Assembly (NCBI GenBank): GCA_029245825.1
Contig: JAQWON010000052.1
Span: forward strand, 1 to 15,127
Length of the DNA: 15,127 bases
Reading direction: 5' to 3'
Origin: Flavobacteriaceae bacterium
GTDB taxonomy: Bacteria; Bacteroidota; Bacteroidia; Flavobacteriales; Flavobacteriaceae
Shown here: in pieces, positions 7,435 to 15,127 of the stretch
Position numbering within the stretch: position 1 is the stretch's first letter
Layout: each line of letters begins with the position of its first letter
Program-made: the position numbers and the translations under genes
The notes under the pieces: model-generated
Seen by the model: the letters and a program-made list of their open reading frames with translations, nothing else
What the model was told of the DNA's origin: nothing
Database searches by the model: none

Positions 7435-8196
7435 TTATAAGTCTAGTTCTAATCCAACAGGGCAATGATCAGAATGATAAACTTGATTTAAAATATAGGA
7501 TTGAGAGATTTTTTTTTCTAAATTTTTACTTACCATTATGTAGTCGATTCGCCAACCTTTATTTTTTACCCTTGAATTTGCTCTATAACTCCACCAGCTG
7601 TATTTATTTGGCTCAGGATTTAAATGTCTGAATGAATCAATAAATCCTTTAGAAATGAAATTGTCTAACCACAAACGTTCTTCAGGCAAAAAACCTGAAA
7701 CGTTTTTATTTCTAACAGGATCATGGATATCAAAACTTTTATGACAAATATTATAATCACCACCTATTACCAAATATGGATATTTTTCTTTCAAATTATC
7801 AATATAAAATTGAAATTGATCCATAAAATTAAATTTATATCCTAATCGAGAAACATTAGTGCCTGATGGCAAATACAAACTGATTACCGAAAGTTTTTCA
7901 AAATTTATTTGTAATACCCTCCCTTCATTATCAAAATATTCATTACCGATTCCCATTTTGACATTTTTTACAGCAATTTTTGATAAAATAGCTACTCCAC
8001 TATAACCTTTTTTTTGGGCAGGATACCAAAAACTTTTATATCCTAACTCATCAAAAAGTTTTACATCAAATTGATTTTCCATTGCTTTTATTTCCTGGAG
8101 ACATAAAACATCTGGACTCTCAAACTTAAGCCAATCTATAAAGTCCTTTTTTATCGCTGCTCTTATTCCATTTATGTTATAGGAAATTATTTTCAA
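7435..8196 (-). CDS. xth: Exodeoxyribonuclease III (class II AP endonuclease), TTG start
   Basis: A 253-residue enzyme of base excision repair that cuts DNA at abasic sites and has 3'-5' exonuclease and 3'-phosphatase activities in the family. Active-site residues of the ExoIII/EEP fold are all visible: N7 (SYNING), E35 (LQEIKA), Y108 (SLYLPSG), D147 and N149 (GGDYNI), D218 (GWRIDYI), and the closing D243-H244 pair (HSDHCPVG). The start codon is TTG at 8196: it gives the canonical MKIISYN opening, and no ATG lies nearby. The gene is 61 bases downstream of glyS with no obvious TAnnTTTG element between, which suggests shared transcription, and 11 bases ahead of the tas start. Function is assigned with high confidence. 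Confidence 0.93.
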   Translation of the reverse strand: MKIISYNINGIRAAIKKDFIDWLKFESPDVLCLQEIKAMENQFDVKLFDELGYKSFWYPAQKKGYSGVAILSKIAVKNVKMGIGNEYFDNEGRVLQINFEKLSVISLYLPSGTNVSRLGYKFNFMDQFQFYIDNLKEKYPYLVIGGDYNICHKSFDIHDPVRNKNVSGFLPEERLWLDNFISKGFIDSFRHLNPEPNKYSWWSYRANSRVKNKGWRIDYIMVSKNLEKKISQSYILNQVYHSDHCPVGLELDL

Positions 8197-8257
8197 ATTT
8201 GATTTTTTTTAAATTTAATTAAACCAAAAGCTTATATTAATATTAGGCCAAAAATTA

Positions 8258-9799
8258 TCAAAGATTTTTCAAAAGGTTAAGAATGTTTGAACTTTTAGCA
8301 ATTGTAGAATTAATGGAATCAATTTTAATTCTTTTTTGCTTCATATCATCTCGATATCTTATAGTTAAAGTTCCATCTTCAAGAGTTTGATGATCAATAG
8401 TTACGCAAAATGGAGTGCCTAAAGCATCTTGTCTTCTGTAGCGTTTTCCGATAGCATCTTTTTCATCATAGGCAACATTAAATTCAAACCTAAGGTCATT
8501 AAAAATTTTCTTCGCAATTTCAGGTAAACCATCCTTTTTTATTAATGGTAAAATAGCAATCTTAATTGGCGCAAGAGATGGAGGTAACTTTAAAAAAGTT
8601 CTGCTGGAGCCATCAGGTAGAATTTCCTCTTTCAGTGAACTGGAAAATAACGCCAAAAACATTCTGTCAAGGCCTATAGAGGTTTCAACAACATATGGCA
8701 CATAGCTTACGTTTGTTAAATTGTCAAAGTATTTTAATTTTTTTCCAGAAAACTTTTCATGATTACTCAAATCAAAATTTGTTCTAGAATGTATCCCTTC
8801 TAGTTCTTTAAATCCAAAGGGGAATTTAAATTCAATATCACAAGCTTCTTCAGCATAGTGAGCAAGTTTTTGATGATCATGAAACCTATAATATTTTTTA
8901 TCTAAGCCAAGGGAGAGATGCCATTTTAGTCGATTTTCTTTCCAATATGAGTACCATTTTTTTTGAGAACCTGGTTTAACAAAAAATTGCATTTCCATTT
9001 GTTCAAATTCTTTCATTCTAAAAACGAATTGTCTTGCAACAATCTCATTACGAAAAGCTTTACCAGTTTGAGCTATTCCAAAAGGTAATTTCATTCTACC
9101 ACTTTTTTGGATATTAAGGAAATTAACAAAAATACCTTGAGCGGTTTCAGGACGAAGATATAACTCCATTGCATTATCTGAAGAGGCACCAAATTTAGTG
9201 GTAAACATCAAATTAAATTGTTTAACTTTTGACCAGTTTTTAGAACCAGATTCAGGACATGAAATCTCTAAAGATTCAATTAAGTCTTTAACATCATCTA
9301 AATTATCTTTTTCAAGTGATGTGTTTAATCGGGTTAGAATTTTTTTTGTCTTATTATTATATTCTGCTATTTTGGGACTAGTTGAAACGAATTTTTCTTT
9401 ATCAAAATCCTCTCCAAATTTCTTTTGAGCTTTTAAAATTTCCTTCTCTATTTTTTCTTCAATTTTATAAACATAGTCTTCCACTAAAACATCTGCTCTA
9501 TATCTTTTTTTCGAGTCTTTATTGTCAATAAGAGGATCATTGAAAGCATCAACATGACCAGAAGCTTTCCAAGTAGTTGGGTGCATCAAAATAGAAGCAT
9601 CTAAACCAACAATATTTTGATTTAAATGCACCATTGATTTCCACCAATATTCACGAATATTGTTTTTTAATTCAACTCCATTATGCCCATAATCATATAC
9701 AGCATTTAGACCATCATATATTTCACTTGATGGAAAAATAAATCCATATTGTTTAGCATGAGAAACTATTTTTTTGAAAGAATCCTCTTTTTTACTCAT
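8258..9799 (-). CDS. glyS: Glycine--tRNA ligase, alpha2 type
   Basis: A 513-residue class II aminoacyl-tRNA synthetase that charges tRNA-Gly in the cytoplasm. It is the homodimeric single-chain (eukaryote/archaea/Gram-positive-like) form, not the alpha2beta2 enzyme. Visible regions are GHNGVELKNNIREYWW (motif 1 area, 38-53), RPETAQGIFVNF (216-227), motif 2 with FRNEIVARQFVFRMKEFEQ (249-267), motif 3 ETSIGLDRMFLALF (372-385) and an anticodon-binding domain from about 410 to the end. An insertion at about 110-190 is rich in lysine and glutamate, and SCPESGSKNW (180-189) keeps only one cysteine of the zinc-binding CP..G pattern. ATG start at 9799; it heads a minus-strand series with xth and tas and is divergent from the lipoprotein gene. 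Confidence 0.96.
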   Translation of the reverse strand: MSKKEDSFKKIVSHAKQYGFIFPSSEIYDGLNAVYDYGHNGVELKNNIREYWWKSMVHLNQNIVGLDASILMHPTTWKASGHVDAFNDPLIDNKDSKKRYRADVLVEDYVYKIEEKIEKEILKAQKKFGEDFDKEKFVSTSPKIAEYNNKTKKILTRLNTSLEKDNLDDVKDLIESLEISCPESGSKNWSKVKQFNLMFTTKFGASSDNAMELYLRPETAQGIFVNFLNIQKSGRMKLPFGIAQTGKAFRNEIVARQFVFRMKEFEQMEMQFFVKPGSQKKWYSYWKENRLKWHLSLGLDKKYYRFHDHQKLAHYAEEACDIEFKFPFGFKELEGIHSRTNFDLSNHEKFSGKKLKYFDNLTNVSYVPYVVETSIGLDRMFLALFSSSLKEEILPDGSSRTFLKLPPSLAPIKIAILPLIKKDGLPEIAKKIFNDLRFEFNVAYDEKDAIGKRYRRQDALGTPFCVTIDHQTLEDGTLTIRYRDDMKQKRIKIDSINSTIAKSSNILNLLKNL

Positions 9800-9803
9800 G
9801 ATT

Positions 9804-9811
9804 CAAAAATA
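9804..9811 (-). promoter_or_regulatory. Possible -7 promoter element for glyS, nearly leaderless
   Basis: On the minus strand these eight bases read TATTTTTG, an exact match to TAnnTTTG. The element ends only four bases before the glyS ATG at 9799, so transcription would begin at or within a few bases of the start codon. No TTG is seen at the usual -33 distance, and the region is AT-rich, so a chance match is possible. Confidence 0.35.
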
Positions 9812-9931
9812 AGTCTTTTTAAATTTTAAAAATTCATTAATGTTAAAATATTTATTTATAAATGATTAGCTCAATTGATTATATAGGATCTAATTATAAT
9901 ATTCTGTTACTTTGTTCTACTATTTTTAGAC

Positions 9932-11551
9932 ATGAAATTTTTTTTTCGCATATTTTCCCAAATTGCACTTTTATTTTTAATTATAAGTTGCGCCAGGAGA
10001 AGTTCCCCAACAGGTGGACTTGAAGACACTATTCCTCCAGTACTATTAAGGGCTTATCCTAAATTGAATAGTACTCTTTTTGATAAAGATGAAATAGAAT
10101 TAGTTTTTGATGAGTATGTGCAGATGAAGGATTTAAAAAGACAATTAATTATTTCTCCGCCAATTGAAAAAAGCTATTATAAAATTAAACCGCCTGAATC
10201 ATCTATTTCAAAAAAGATAGAGATTGAACTATTAGATAGTTTAGATGAAAATACTACTTATACTTTTAATTTCGGGAAGAGTATTGCAGACTATAACGAA
10301 GGTAATTTGTTGCCCTTTTTTTATTACGCTTTCTCAACTGGACCAGAGCTGGATTCATTGGAAATAAGAGGAAAAATAGACGATGCTTTGCAAAAGGAGA
10401 CGGAACCTTTTATTTCAGTTTATTTATATCCTGCGGATAGTACTTTTAACGATTCAACAATTTTTTTTAAAAAACCATTTTATGTCACAAGTACACTAGA
10501 TTCAATAATTTATAATTTCAAAAATATACGTGAAGGGGAATACGAGATTATTGCCATAAAGGATGAAGCTGCAAATTATCTATTTGATCAAAACATAGAT
10601 AAAATAGGATTTACAGAGAAACCTATAAGGTTACCAAAAGACAGCATAATTGATTTAACAATTTTTAAGGAAACCGAAAATTTTTCTTGGGGACGTCCCT
10701 TTTTTGTAAATAAAAATCGTATAGGAATACAGTATTATGGAGATTTAAAAAACATAAAGGAGCTGAAATTAATTTCTGAAGTTCCGGAAAAGTTTATTTC
10801 TTTAGTAAATAGAGACAGGGTAAAGGATACAATCAATTATTGGTTTAAAGGATTAGATGTTGATTCTTTACAATTTTCTCTACAAGGAATTGATACAATC
10901 AGGAGTTCAACGGTTAAATTTAGAGAAAACAAAAAAAAAGATTCTTTGATTATAAAATCACTTAGCGGAGGGATTATTGAATTTAAAGATACTTTTAAAA
11001 TATTATCTAATATTCCAATTTTGAAGATAAACAAAAAATTTATTCATATTCAAAATATTGATTCTACCAAAATTCCCTTTGAAGTTAGTTTAGATGAAAA
11101 TTATGATATTGTAAATATTCTATTTGAAGTTGAGCCAAATGATGAATATGAAATTTCAATATTTCCAGATGCCATTAATGATTTTTTTGACAATTCAAAT
11201 AAAAGTCTTTCATATAATTTACAGTCCAGGGATATTGAATATTATGGTAATATTTTTATACAAATAATTAGGGAAAATGATGAGAGTTTTATTCTTGAAT
11301 TACTTGACAAGAATTTTAATGTAGTTCGAAAAGAAAAAACATCTGATGAGACAGATTTATATATTTTCAGACACTTACATCCGGGTGATTATTACATTAG
11401 ATACATCAAGGATTTGAATAATAATGGCAGATGGGATACCGGGGATTATTTAAAAAAGATCCAGCCAGAAAAGGTTTTATATTATCCTAATGAATTGAAA
11501 CTAAGATCAAATTGGGATTTAAACGAGAATTTCTTTATAGAAAAAAATTGA
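9932..11551 (+). CDS. Lipoprotein with SbsA-type Ig-like domain
   Basis: A 539-residue exported protein. Residues 1-20 are a lipoprotein signal peptide ending in LIIS-C20, followed by ARRSSPTGG; no acidic surface-export signal follows the cysteine, so a periplasm-facing outer-membrane location is more likely than the cell surface. From about residue 32 (DTIPPVLLRAYP) to 135 it matches the Ig-like SbsA/Big_5 pattern (FDEYVQ, TYTFNFGKSIADYNEGN). The rest looks like a series of beta-rich modules. Near the C-terminus, D494-L-N-N-N-G-R-W-D502-T-G-D505 resembles an EF-hand calcium loop. Proteins of this layout are common next to glyS in Flavobacteriia; their job is unknown. ATG start at 9932; expressed divergently from glyS and apparently alone. 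Confidence 0.85.
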   Translation: MKFFFRIFSQIALLFLIISCARRSSPTGGLEDTIPPVLLRAYPKLNSTLFDKDEIELVFDEYVQMKDLKRQLIISPPIEKSYYKIKPPESSISKKIEIELLDSLDENTTYTFNFGKSIADYNEGNLLPFFYYAFSTGPELDSLEIRGKIDDALQKETEPFISVYLYPADSTFNDSTIFFKKPFYVTSTLDSIIYNFKNIREGEYEIIAIKDEAANYLFDQNIDKIGFTEKPIRLPKDSIIDLTIFKETENFSWGRPFFVNKNRIGIQYYGDLKNIKELKLISEVPEKFISLVNRDRVKDTINYWFKGLDVDSLQFSLQGIDTIRSSTVKFRENKKKDSLIIKSLSGGIIEFKDTFKILSNIPILKINKKFIHIQNIDSTKIPFEVSLDENYDIVNILFEVEPNDEYEISIFPDAINDFFDNSNKSLSYNLQSRDIEYYGNIFIQIIRENDESFILELLDKNFNVVRKEKTSDETDLYIFRHLHPGDYYIRYIKDLNNNGRWDTGDYLKKIQPEKVLYYPNELKLRSNWDLNENFFIEKN

Positions 11552-11580
11552 TTAAATAAAAAAATTAGTTTTTATATTTA
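11548..11580 (+). promoter_or_regulatory. Promoter-like sequence before the 27-residue ORF
   Basis: A TTG at 11548-11550, which overlaps the end of the lipoprotein gene, is followed after 22 bases by TATATTTA at 11573-11580, one mismatch from TAnnTTTG. Transcription would start about 5-8 bases later and the small ORF begins at 11592. The spacer is within the usual range, but the surroundings are AT-rich, so support is modest. Confidence 0.35.
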
Positions 11581-11591
11581 CAAAAAAAAAA

Positions 11592-11675
11592 ATGGGCGTA
11601 GGAGGATTTGTTATATGGTGTGCAATTTTATGCTTATTTCTCGGCATTATTGCAGAAATTCATTCTCGTCTATAA
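11592..11675 (+). CDS. Possible 27-residue single-membrane-span microprotein
   Basis: An ATG-started frame of 27 codons encodes a peptide with a glycine-rich start (MGVGG), an uninterrupted hydrophobic stretch of about residues 6-21 containing W9 and two cysteines (C10, C14), and a short polar tail, EIHSRL. This is a credible single transmembrane helix with the basic residue at the C-terminal end. Unlike the AT-driven random frames elsewhere in the window, its codons include GGC, GTA, GGA, TGG, TGT and GCA rather than only A/T codons. It sits 40 bases after the lipoprotein gene, has a promoter-like sequence before it, and ends 88 bases before rimP. I do not recognise a family. It could still be a chance frame. 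Confidence 0.45.
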   Translation: MGVGGFVIWCAILCLFLGIIAEIHSRL

Positions 11676-11700
11676 CTTTTTAAAATTCCAAGATAAACAC

Positions 11701-11708
11701 TATCTTTG
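11701..11708 (+). promoter_or_regulatory. Possible -7 promoter element for the rimP-nusA-infB operon
   Basis: TATCTTTG is an exact match to the Bacteroidetes TAnnTTTG element. A start about 5-8 bases downstream would give a leader of roughly 50 bases that contains the hairpin at 11732-11754 just before rimP. A convincing -33 TTG is not seen at the normal distance. Confidence 0.5.
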
Positions 11709-11731
11709 CAAAGCATTTTGAATAAATAATC

Positions 11732-11761
11732 AGAGGCTCTTTTAAGTTGCCTCTTTTTTTT
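11732..11761 (+). terminator. Terminator-like hairpin with T8 run in the rimP leader
   Basis: AGAGGC at 11732-11737 pairs perfectly with GCCTCT at 11749-11754 across an 11-base loop, and the second arm runs into eight Ts (11754-11761). Only GG separates the T run from the rimP ATG at 11764. This is the only GC-rich stem followed by a T run that I found between genes in the window. It could end transcripts from the lipoprotein or microprotein side, or act as an attenuator for transcripts starting near 11713. Confidence 0.65.
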
Positions 11762-11763
11762 GG

Positions 11764-12234
11764 ATGGATTTTAATACTAGGATTAAATATTACCTTGAAA
11801 ATATTTTGGAAGAAAACCCAGATATTTTTTTAATTGATGTTGATATTAGAAGTAATGATTCTATCAAAATTGTTATTGATGGTGATAATGGAATTAAGGT
11901 GCAAGATTGCATAAAAATTTCTAGGGCAATTAAAAGTAAAATTGATGAAGAAGACAAAAATTTTTCAATAGAGGTAACTTCACCAGGGATTGGGGAAAAT
12001 TTAAAAATTTCTAGGCAGTACAAAAACAATGTTGGCAGAGATTTAGAGCTGAAGTTAGATGACGGAACTTTTATTGACGGAAAGTTGAAAAAAGCAAATG
12101 ACAAAAAAATTGAGTTAGAAATTTCAGGAATCAATTCAAAAAGCAAAGGGAAAAAATATCCTAGAATTGAAAAAGAATCATACTATTATAAGGATATAAA
12201 ACAAGCTAGATTAAAAGTAAAATTTAAAAATTAA
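11764..12234 (+). CDS. rimP: Ribosome maturation factor RimP
   Basis: A 156-residue cytosolic protein needed for maturation of the 30S ribosomal subunit. It shows the RimP pattern: an N-terminal alpha/beta domain with FLIDVDIRSNDSIKIVIDGDNGI and the VQDCIKISRAI helix (about residues 20-60), the EVTSPGIGENLKISRQY motif joining the two domains (about 71-86), and a C-terminal SH3-like barrel with DGTFIDGKLKKA. The ATG at 11764 follows a hairpin and T run with no Shine-Dalgarno. It is the first gene of the conserved rimP-nusA-infB operon; the nusA ATG begins 3 bases after its stop, so translation is probably coupled. Confidence 0.93.
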   Translation: MDFNTRIKYYLENILEENPDIFLIDVDIRSNDSIKIVIDGDNGIKVQDCIKISRAIKSKIDEEDKNFSIEVTSPGIGENLKISRQYKNNVGRDLELKLDDGTFIDGKLKKANDKKIELEISGINSKSKGKKYPRIEKESYYYKDIKQARLKVKFKN

Positions 12235-12237
12235 GTA

Positions 12238-13470
12238 ATGGAAAATTTAAATCTTATAGAATCATTTTCTGAATTTAAGGATGAAAAAATGATTGACAGA
12301 GTAACCTTAATGGTTATTTTGGAAGAAGTGTTTCGGAATACTTTGAAGCGAAAATATGGGTCTGATGAAAACTTTGACATTATTATAAATCCAGATAAGG
12401 GAGATTTGGAAATTTGGAGAAATAGAATTGTTGTTGAAGATGGTAAAGTTGAAGATCCAAATATGGAAATAGAAATTACAGAAGCTAAGAAAATAGAACC
12501 TGATTTTGAAGTTGGTGAGGATGTTTCTGAAGAGGTAAAATTAATAGATTTAGGCAGGAGATTGGTTCAAAGCTTAAGACAAAATTTGGTAGCCAAAGTC
12601 TTTGAACACGATAGCACGAATACTTTTAACAAGTTTAAGGATAGAGAAGGAGAATTATTTACTGCAGAGGTTCATCACGTTAGAAATCGTGAGGTTATAT
12701 TAATGGATGATGATGGCAATGAAGTGATTTTATTAAAGGATAGACAAATACCTAGTGATTTTTTTAGAAAGGGAGATAGTGTAAAAGGTATAATTGAATC
12801 TGTTGAGTTAAGAGGTAATAAACCAAGGATTCTTCTGTCTAGGACATCACCAATTTTTTTGGAAAAACTTTTTGAACAAGAAATCCCTGAAGTTTTTGAT
12901 GGTCTCATAACTATTAAAAAAGCTGTTAGGGTTCCTGGAGAAAAAGCAAAAGTTTCTGTTGATTCTTATGATGACAGAATTGATCCTGTTGGAGCATGTG
13001 TTGGAATGAAAGGATCAAGAATACATGGTATAGTTAGAGAATTAGGGAATGAAAATATTGATGTAATAAATTACACAAACAATTTGCAATTATATATTAC
13101 ACGTGCATTGAGCCCTGCAAAAATAAAATCTTTAAAAATAGATGAAGAGACTAAGCAAGTGCAAGTTTTTCTTGAACCTGAAGAAGTATCTAAAGCCATT
13201 GGAAGAGGAGGACACAATATAAGATTAGCAGGTAAATTAACTGGTTATGAAATAGATGTTTATCGTGAAGGAATAGAAGAAGATGTTGAACTTTCTGAAT
13301 TTAGTGATGAGATTGATTCTTGGGTTATAGAAGAATTTAAAAAAGTAGGCCTAGATACAGCGAAAAGTGTACTTGAATTAGAGGAAAAAGATTTAATAAA
13401 GAGAACTGATTTAGAGGAGGAGACTATTGCTGATGTTCTAAAAATATTAAAAGAAGAATTTGAAAAGTAG
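12238..13470 (+). CDS. nusA: Transcription termination/antitermination factor NusA
   Basis: A 410-residue RNA-polymerase-associated factor that influences pausing, termination and antitermination. Domains in order: an N-terminal polymerase-binding domain (1-125), S1 domain (about 135-200), KH1 (about 205-280, with GACVGMKGSRIHGIVREL) and KH2 (about 285-345, with AIGRGGHNIRLAG). After KH2 there is one short acidic helical module (about 360-410, GLDTAKSVLELEEKDL) instead of the two acidic repeats of the longer E. coli protein, as is usual for Bacteroidetes. The ATG at 12238 lies 3 bases after rimP; infB begins 9 bases after its stop. The factor may act on the hairpin at the front of its own operon. 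Confidence 0.97.
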   Translation: MENLNLIESFSEFKDEKMIDRVTLMVILEEVFRNTLKRKYGSDENFDIIINPDKGDLEIWRNRIVVEDGKVEDPNMEIEITEAKKIEPDFEVGEDVSEEVKLIDLGRRLVQSLRQNLVAKVFEHDSTNTFNKFKDREGELFTAEVHHVRNREVILMDDDGNEVILLKDRQIPSDFFRKGDSVKGIIESVELRGNKPRILLSRTSPIFLEKLFEQEIPEVFDGLITIKKAVRVPGEKAKVSVDSYDDRIDPVGACVGMKGSRIHGIVRELGNENIDVINYTNNLQLYITRALSPAKIKSLKIDEETKQVQVFLEPEEVSKAIGRGGHNIRLAGKLTGYEIDVYREGIEEDVELSEFSDEIDSWVIEEFKKVGLDTAKSVLELEEKDLIKRTDLEEETIADVLKILKEEFEK

Positions 13471-13479
13471 ATAAATTAT

Positions 13480-15127
13480 ATGGGAGATAATCCAAGTATT
13501 AGGTTAAATAAGGTTCTAAGGGAATTAAATATTTCTCTTGATCGTGTTGTTGAGTTTCTATCGATAAAAGGTTTTCAGGTTGAGCCAAGACCTACTACTA
13601 AGATATCTGAAGAAATTCATAATATTTTATTGGAGGAATTTAAAACAGATAAATCAAAAAGAGATGCCTCAAATGAAATAACTGAAGAAAAAAAGAAAGA
13701 AAAAGAATCTAATCTTCCTTTTGATGAAGAAAAGGGAAATGAGATTGATAGCTCAATTGAGTTAAAGGATAAGATCAAAGGATCTAATTTTGGTTTGAAT
13801 GAACCTGTTAAGGCTGGTAAAATAGATGTTGATTCTGGAAAAGTTGCAAAAGAATTATCTTCTAAGTCTGGCTCTGATCCTCTTAAAGAAAACCTTAAAA
13901 TTGAAAAACCTACAAAAGATTCTCAAAAAGAATTTACAAAAGAAGCATCAGTTTCTAAAGATGCTGATATTCCTGAACAAAAGGATCAAAAAACAAATGG
14001 CGCCGAGCACATTAAAACCGAATATAAAGTTTTATCTGGACCAAAAGGGGTAGGCAAAAAAATTAATTTAGATGATGTAAAAAAGAAGGAAAATAATGTT
14101 GAAGAAGCTAGAAAGAGGAGAAGAAAAAGAATTAGTAAAGAAACAAACAAAAAAGAATCACAAAATAATTTAAAAACAAATAATTTAAAATCAAAAACTT
14201 CCAATAGAAAAAATAATAAAGATGAGGTTTCTGATGAAGATGTTCAAAAACAGGTTAGAGAAACATTAGAAAAACTCCAAGGTAAATCCTCAAAATCTAA
14301 GGGAGCTAAATACAGAAAAGATAAAAGAGATCAGCATAGGCAAAAATCTGAAGATGAAATAGCTGAACAAGAAGCCCAAGAAAAGACAATTCAGGTAACT
14401 GAGTTTATTACAGTTGGTGAAGTAGCAACTCTTATGGAAGTCAATATTAATGAGATTATATCAGCATGTATGTCTCTTGGTATAATGGTGACAATGAATC
14501 AAAGGCTTGATGCAGAGACTCTTTCAATTGTTGCTGATGAGTTTGGATATAAAGTAGACTTTGTGAAGGCTGATCTGGAAGAAGAGATATCTGAACATGT
14601 TGATAAGGATGAAGAATTATTGCCTAGACCTCCTATAGTTACTGTAATGGGACATGTTGATCATGGCAAAACATCATTGTTGGATTATATTAGAGAAGAA
14701 AATGTTATTGCTGGTGAATCAGGAGGTATTACTCAACATATTGGAGCATATTCTGTAACTTTAAAAGAAGATGAAAAAATAACTTTTTTAGATACTCCTG
14801 GCCATGAGGCCTTTACTGCAATGCGTGCAAGAGGTGCTCAAATAACTGATATAGCTATAATTGTTATAGCTGCTGATGATTCAATAATGCCTCAAACTAA
14901 GGAAGCGATAAGTCATGCCCAGGCTGCTGGTGTTCCAATAATCTTTGCTATAAACAAAATTGATAAATCTACTTCTAATCCTGAAAAAATTAAAGAGGAA
15001 TTAGCTGCTATGAACTTTATGGTTGAAGATTGGGGGGGGAAAATACAATCCCAGGATATTTCTGCACTCAAAGGAAATGGTGTTAATGAATTATTAGAAA
15101 AAGTTTTATTAGAAGCTGAAATGCTTG
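13480..15127 (+). CDS. infB: Translation initiation factor IF-2, 3' end beyond the window
   Basis: The first 549 codons of IF-2, the GTPase that places initiator tRNA on the 30S subunit and promotes subunit joining; the frame runs off the window. Residues 1-55 form an N-terminal helical domain (IRLNKVLRELNISLDRVVEFL). About 55-300 is a lysine/glutamate/serine-rich linker with a basic KRRRKR patch. An IF2_N-like module follows at about 305-365. The GTPase domain has G1 GHVDHGKT (391-398), G2 GGITQHIG (415-422), G3 DTPGH (438-442), G4 NKID (492-495) and G5 SALKG (528-532), all intact. The start at 13480 gives the expected Bacteroidetes-type opening. A run of eight Gs around 15031-15038 keeps frame and encodes WGGK. 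It is the third gene of the operon. Confidence 0.97.
   Translation, partial: MGDNPSIRLNKVLRELNISLDRVVEFLSIKGFQVEPRPTTKISEEIHNILLEEFKTDKSKRDASNEITEEKKKEKESNLPFDEEKGNEIDSSIELKDKIKGSNFGLNEPVKAGKIDVDSGKVAKELSSKSGSDPLKENLKIEKPTKDSQKEFTKEASVSKDADIPEQKDQKTNGAEHIKTEYKVLSGPKGVGKKINLDDVKKKENNVEEARKRRRKRISKETNKKESQNNLKTNNLKSKTSNRKNNKDEVSDEDVQKQVRETLEKLQGKSSKSKGAKYRKDKRDQHRQKSEDEIAEQEAQEKTIQVTEFITVGEVATLMEVNINEIISACMSLGIMVTMNQRLDAETLSIVADEFGYKVDFVKADLEEEISEHVDKDEELLPRPPIVTVMGHVDHGKTSLLDYIREENVIAGESGGITQHIGAYSVTLKEDEKITFLDTPGHEAFTAMRARGAQITDIAIIVIAADDSIMPQTKEAISHAQAAGVPIIFAINKIDKSTSNPEKIKEELAAMNFMVEDWGGKIQSQDISALKGNGVNELLEKVLLEAEML

Noticed and set aside
7424..7465. Extension of the tas-like protein to a TTG at 7465
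   Set aside because: It would overlap the xth coding end and add residues absent from the family; the ATG at 7423 gives the expected N-terminus.
13826..14204. Open frames on both strands inside the first third of infB
   Set aside because: They fall within the lysine/glutamate-rich linker of IF-2, whose own frame is continuous from 13480 to the window end; shadows of biased composition.

Overview
The window is AT-rich, densely packed and mostly core bacterial chromosome. The best guess for the source is a marine Bacteroidetes, probably a streamlined Flavobacteriia. The reasons are a NusA of only about 410 residues, an IF2 N-terminus that looks typical of Bacteroidetes, an SbsA-like Ig lipoprotein next to glyS, a CGC bacilliredoxin opening with a MYPEE-type sequence, promoters resembling the Bacteroidetes TTG/TAnnTTTG type, and almost no Shine-Dalgarno sequences. 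This is judged by eye; no search was run. I see no insertion sequence, CRISPR array, tRNA, rRNA or prophage gene.

Left part (1-4900): a minus-strand pair encodes a DjlA-type TerB/J-domain membrane co-chaperone and a HupE/UreJ-like membrane protein. Divergent from it, on the plus strand, are a bacilliredoxin and a PlsC acyltransferase. Converging on plsC is a minus-strand pair: an orphan NtrY-like sensor kinase followed, after one stop codon and in the same frame, by an enoyl-CoA hydratase with no ATG start. About 330 AT-rich bases without a convincing gene follow.

Middle (5225-9800): a plus-strand secreted or membrane-anchored serine hydrolase of the beta-lactamase/NylB fold converges, with only 3 bases between, on a minus-strand series glyS, xth (exodeoxyribonuclease III) and a Tas-like aldo/keto reductase.

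Right part (9932-15127): a plus-strand lipoprotein with an SbsA-type Ig domain is followed by a 212-base gap and then the conserved rimP-nusA-infB translation/transcription operon; infB runs off the window end. The gap is the least ordinary place in the window. It holds a possible 27-residue single-membrane-span microprotein with its own promoter-like sequence. It then holds a second promoter-like sequence and a terminator-like hairpin with eight Ts ending two bases before the rimP ATG. Because the operon encodes NusA, a factor acting at such hairpins, autoregulatory attenuation is a testable idea.

No clearly new multi-gene system is visible. The points worth a second look are the rimP leader, the microprotein, the frequent TTG/GTG starts, the kinase-hydratase junction, and the J-domain/HupE pairing. 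Bases 1-76 hold only the sequence downstream of the hupE-like gene.
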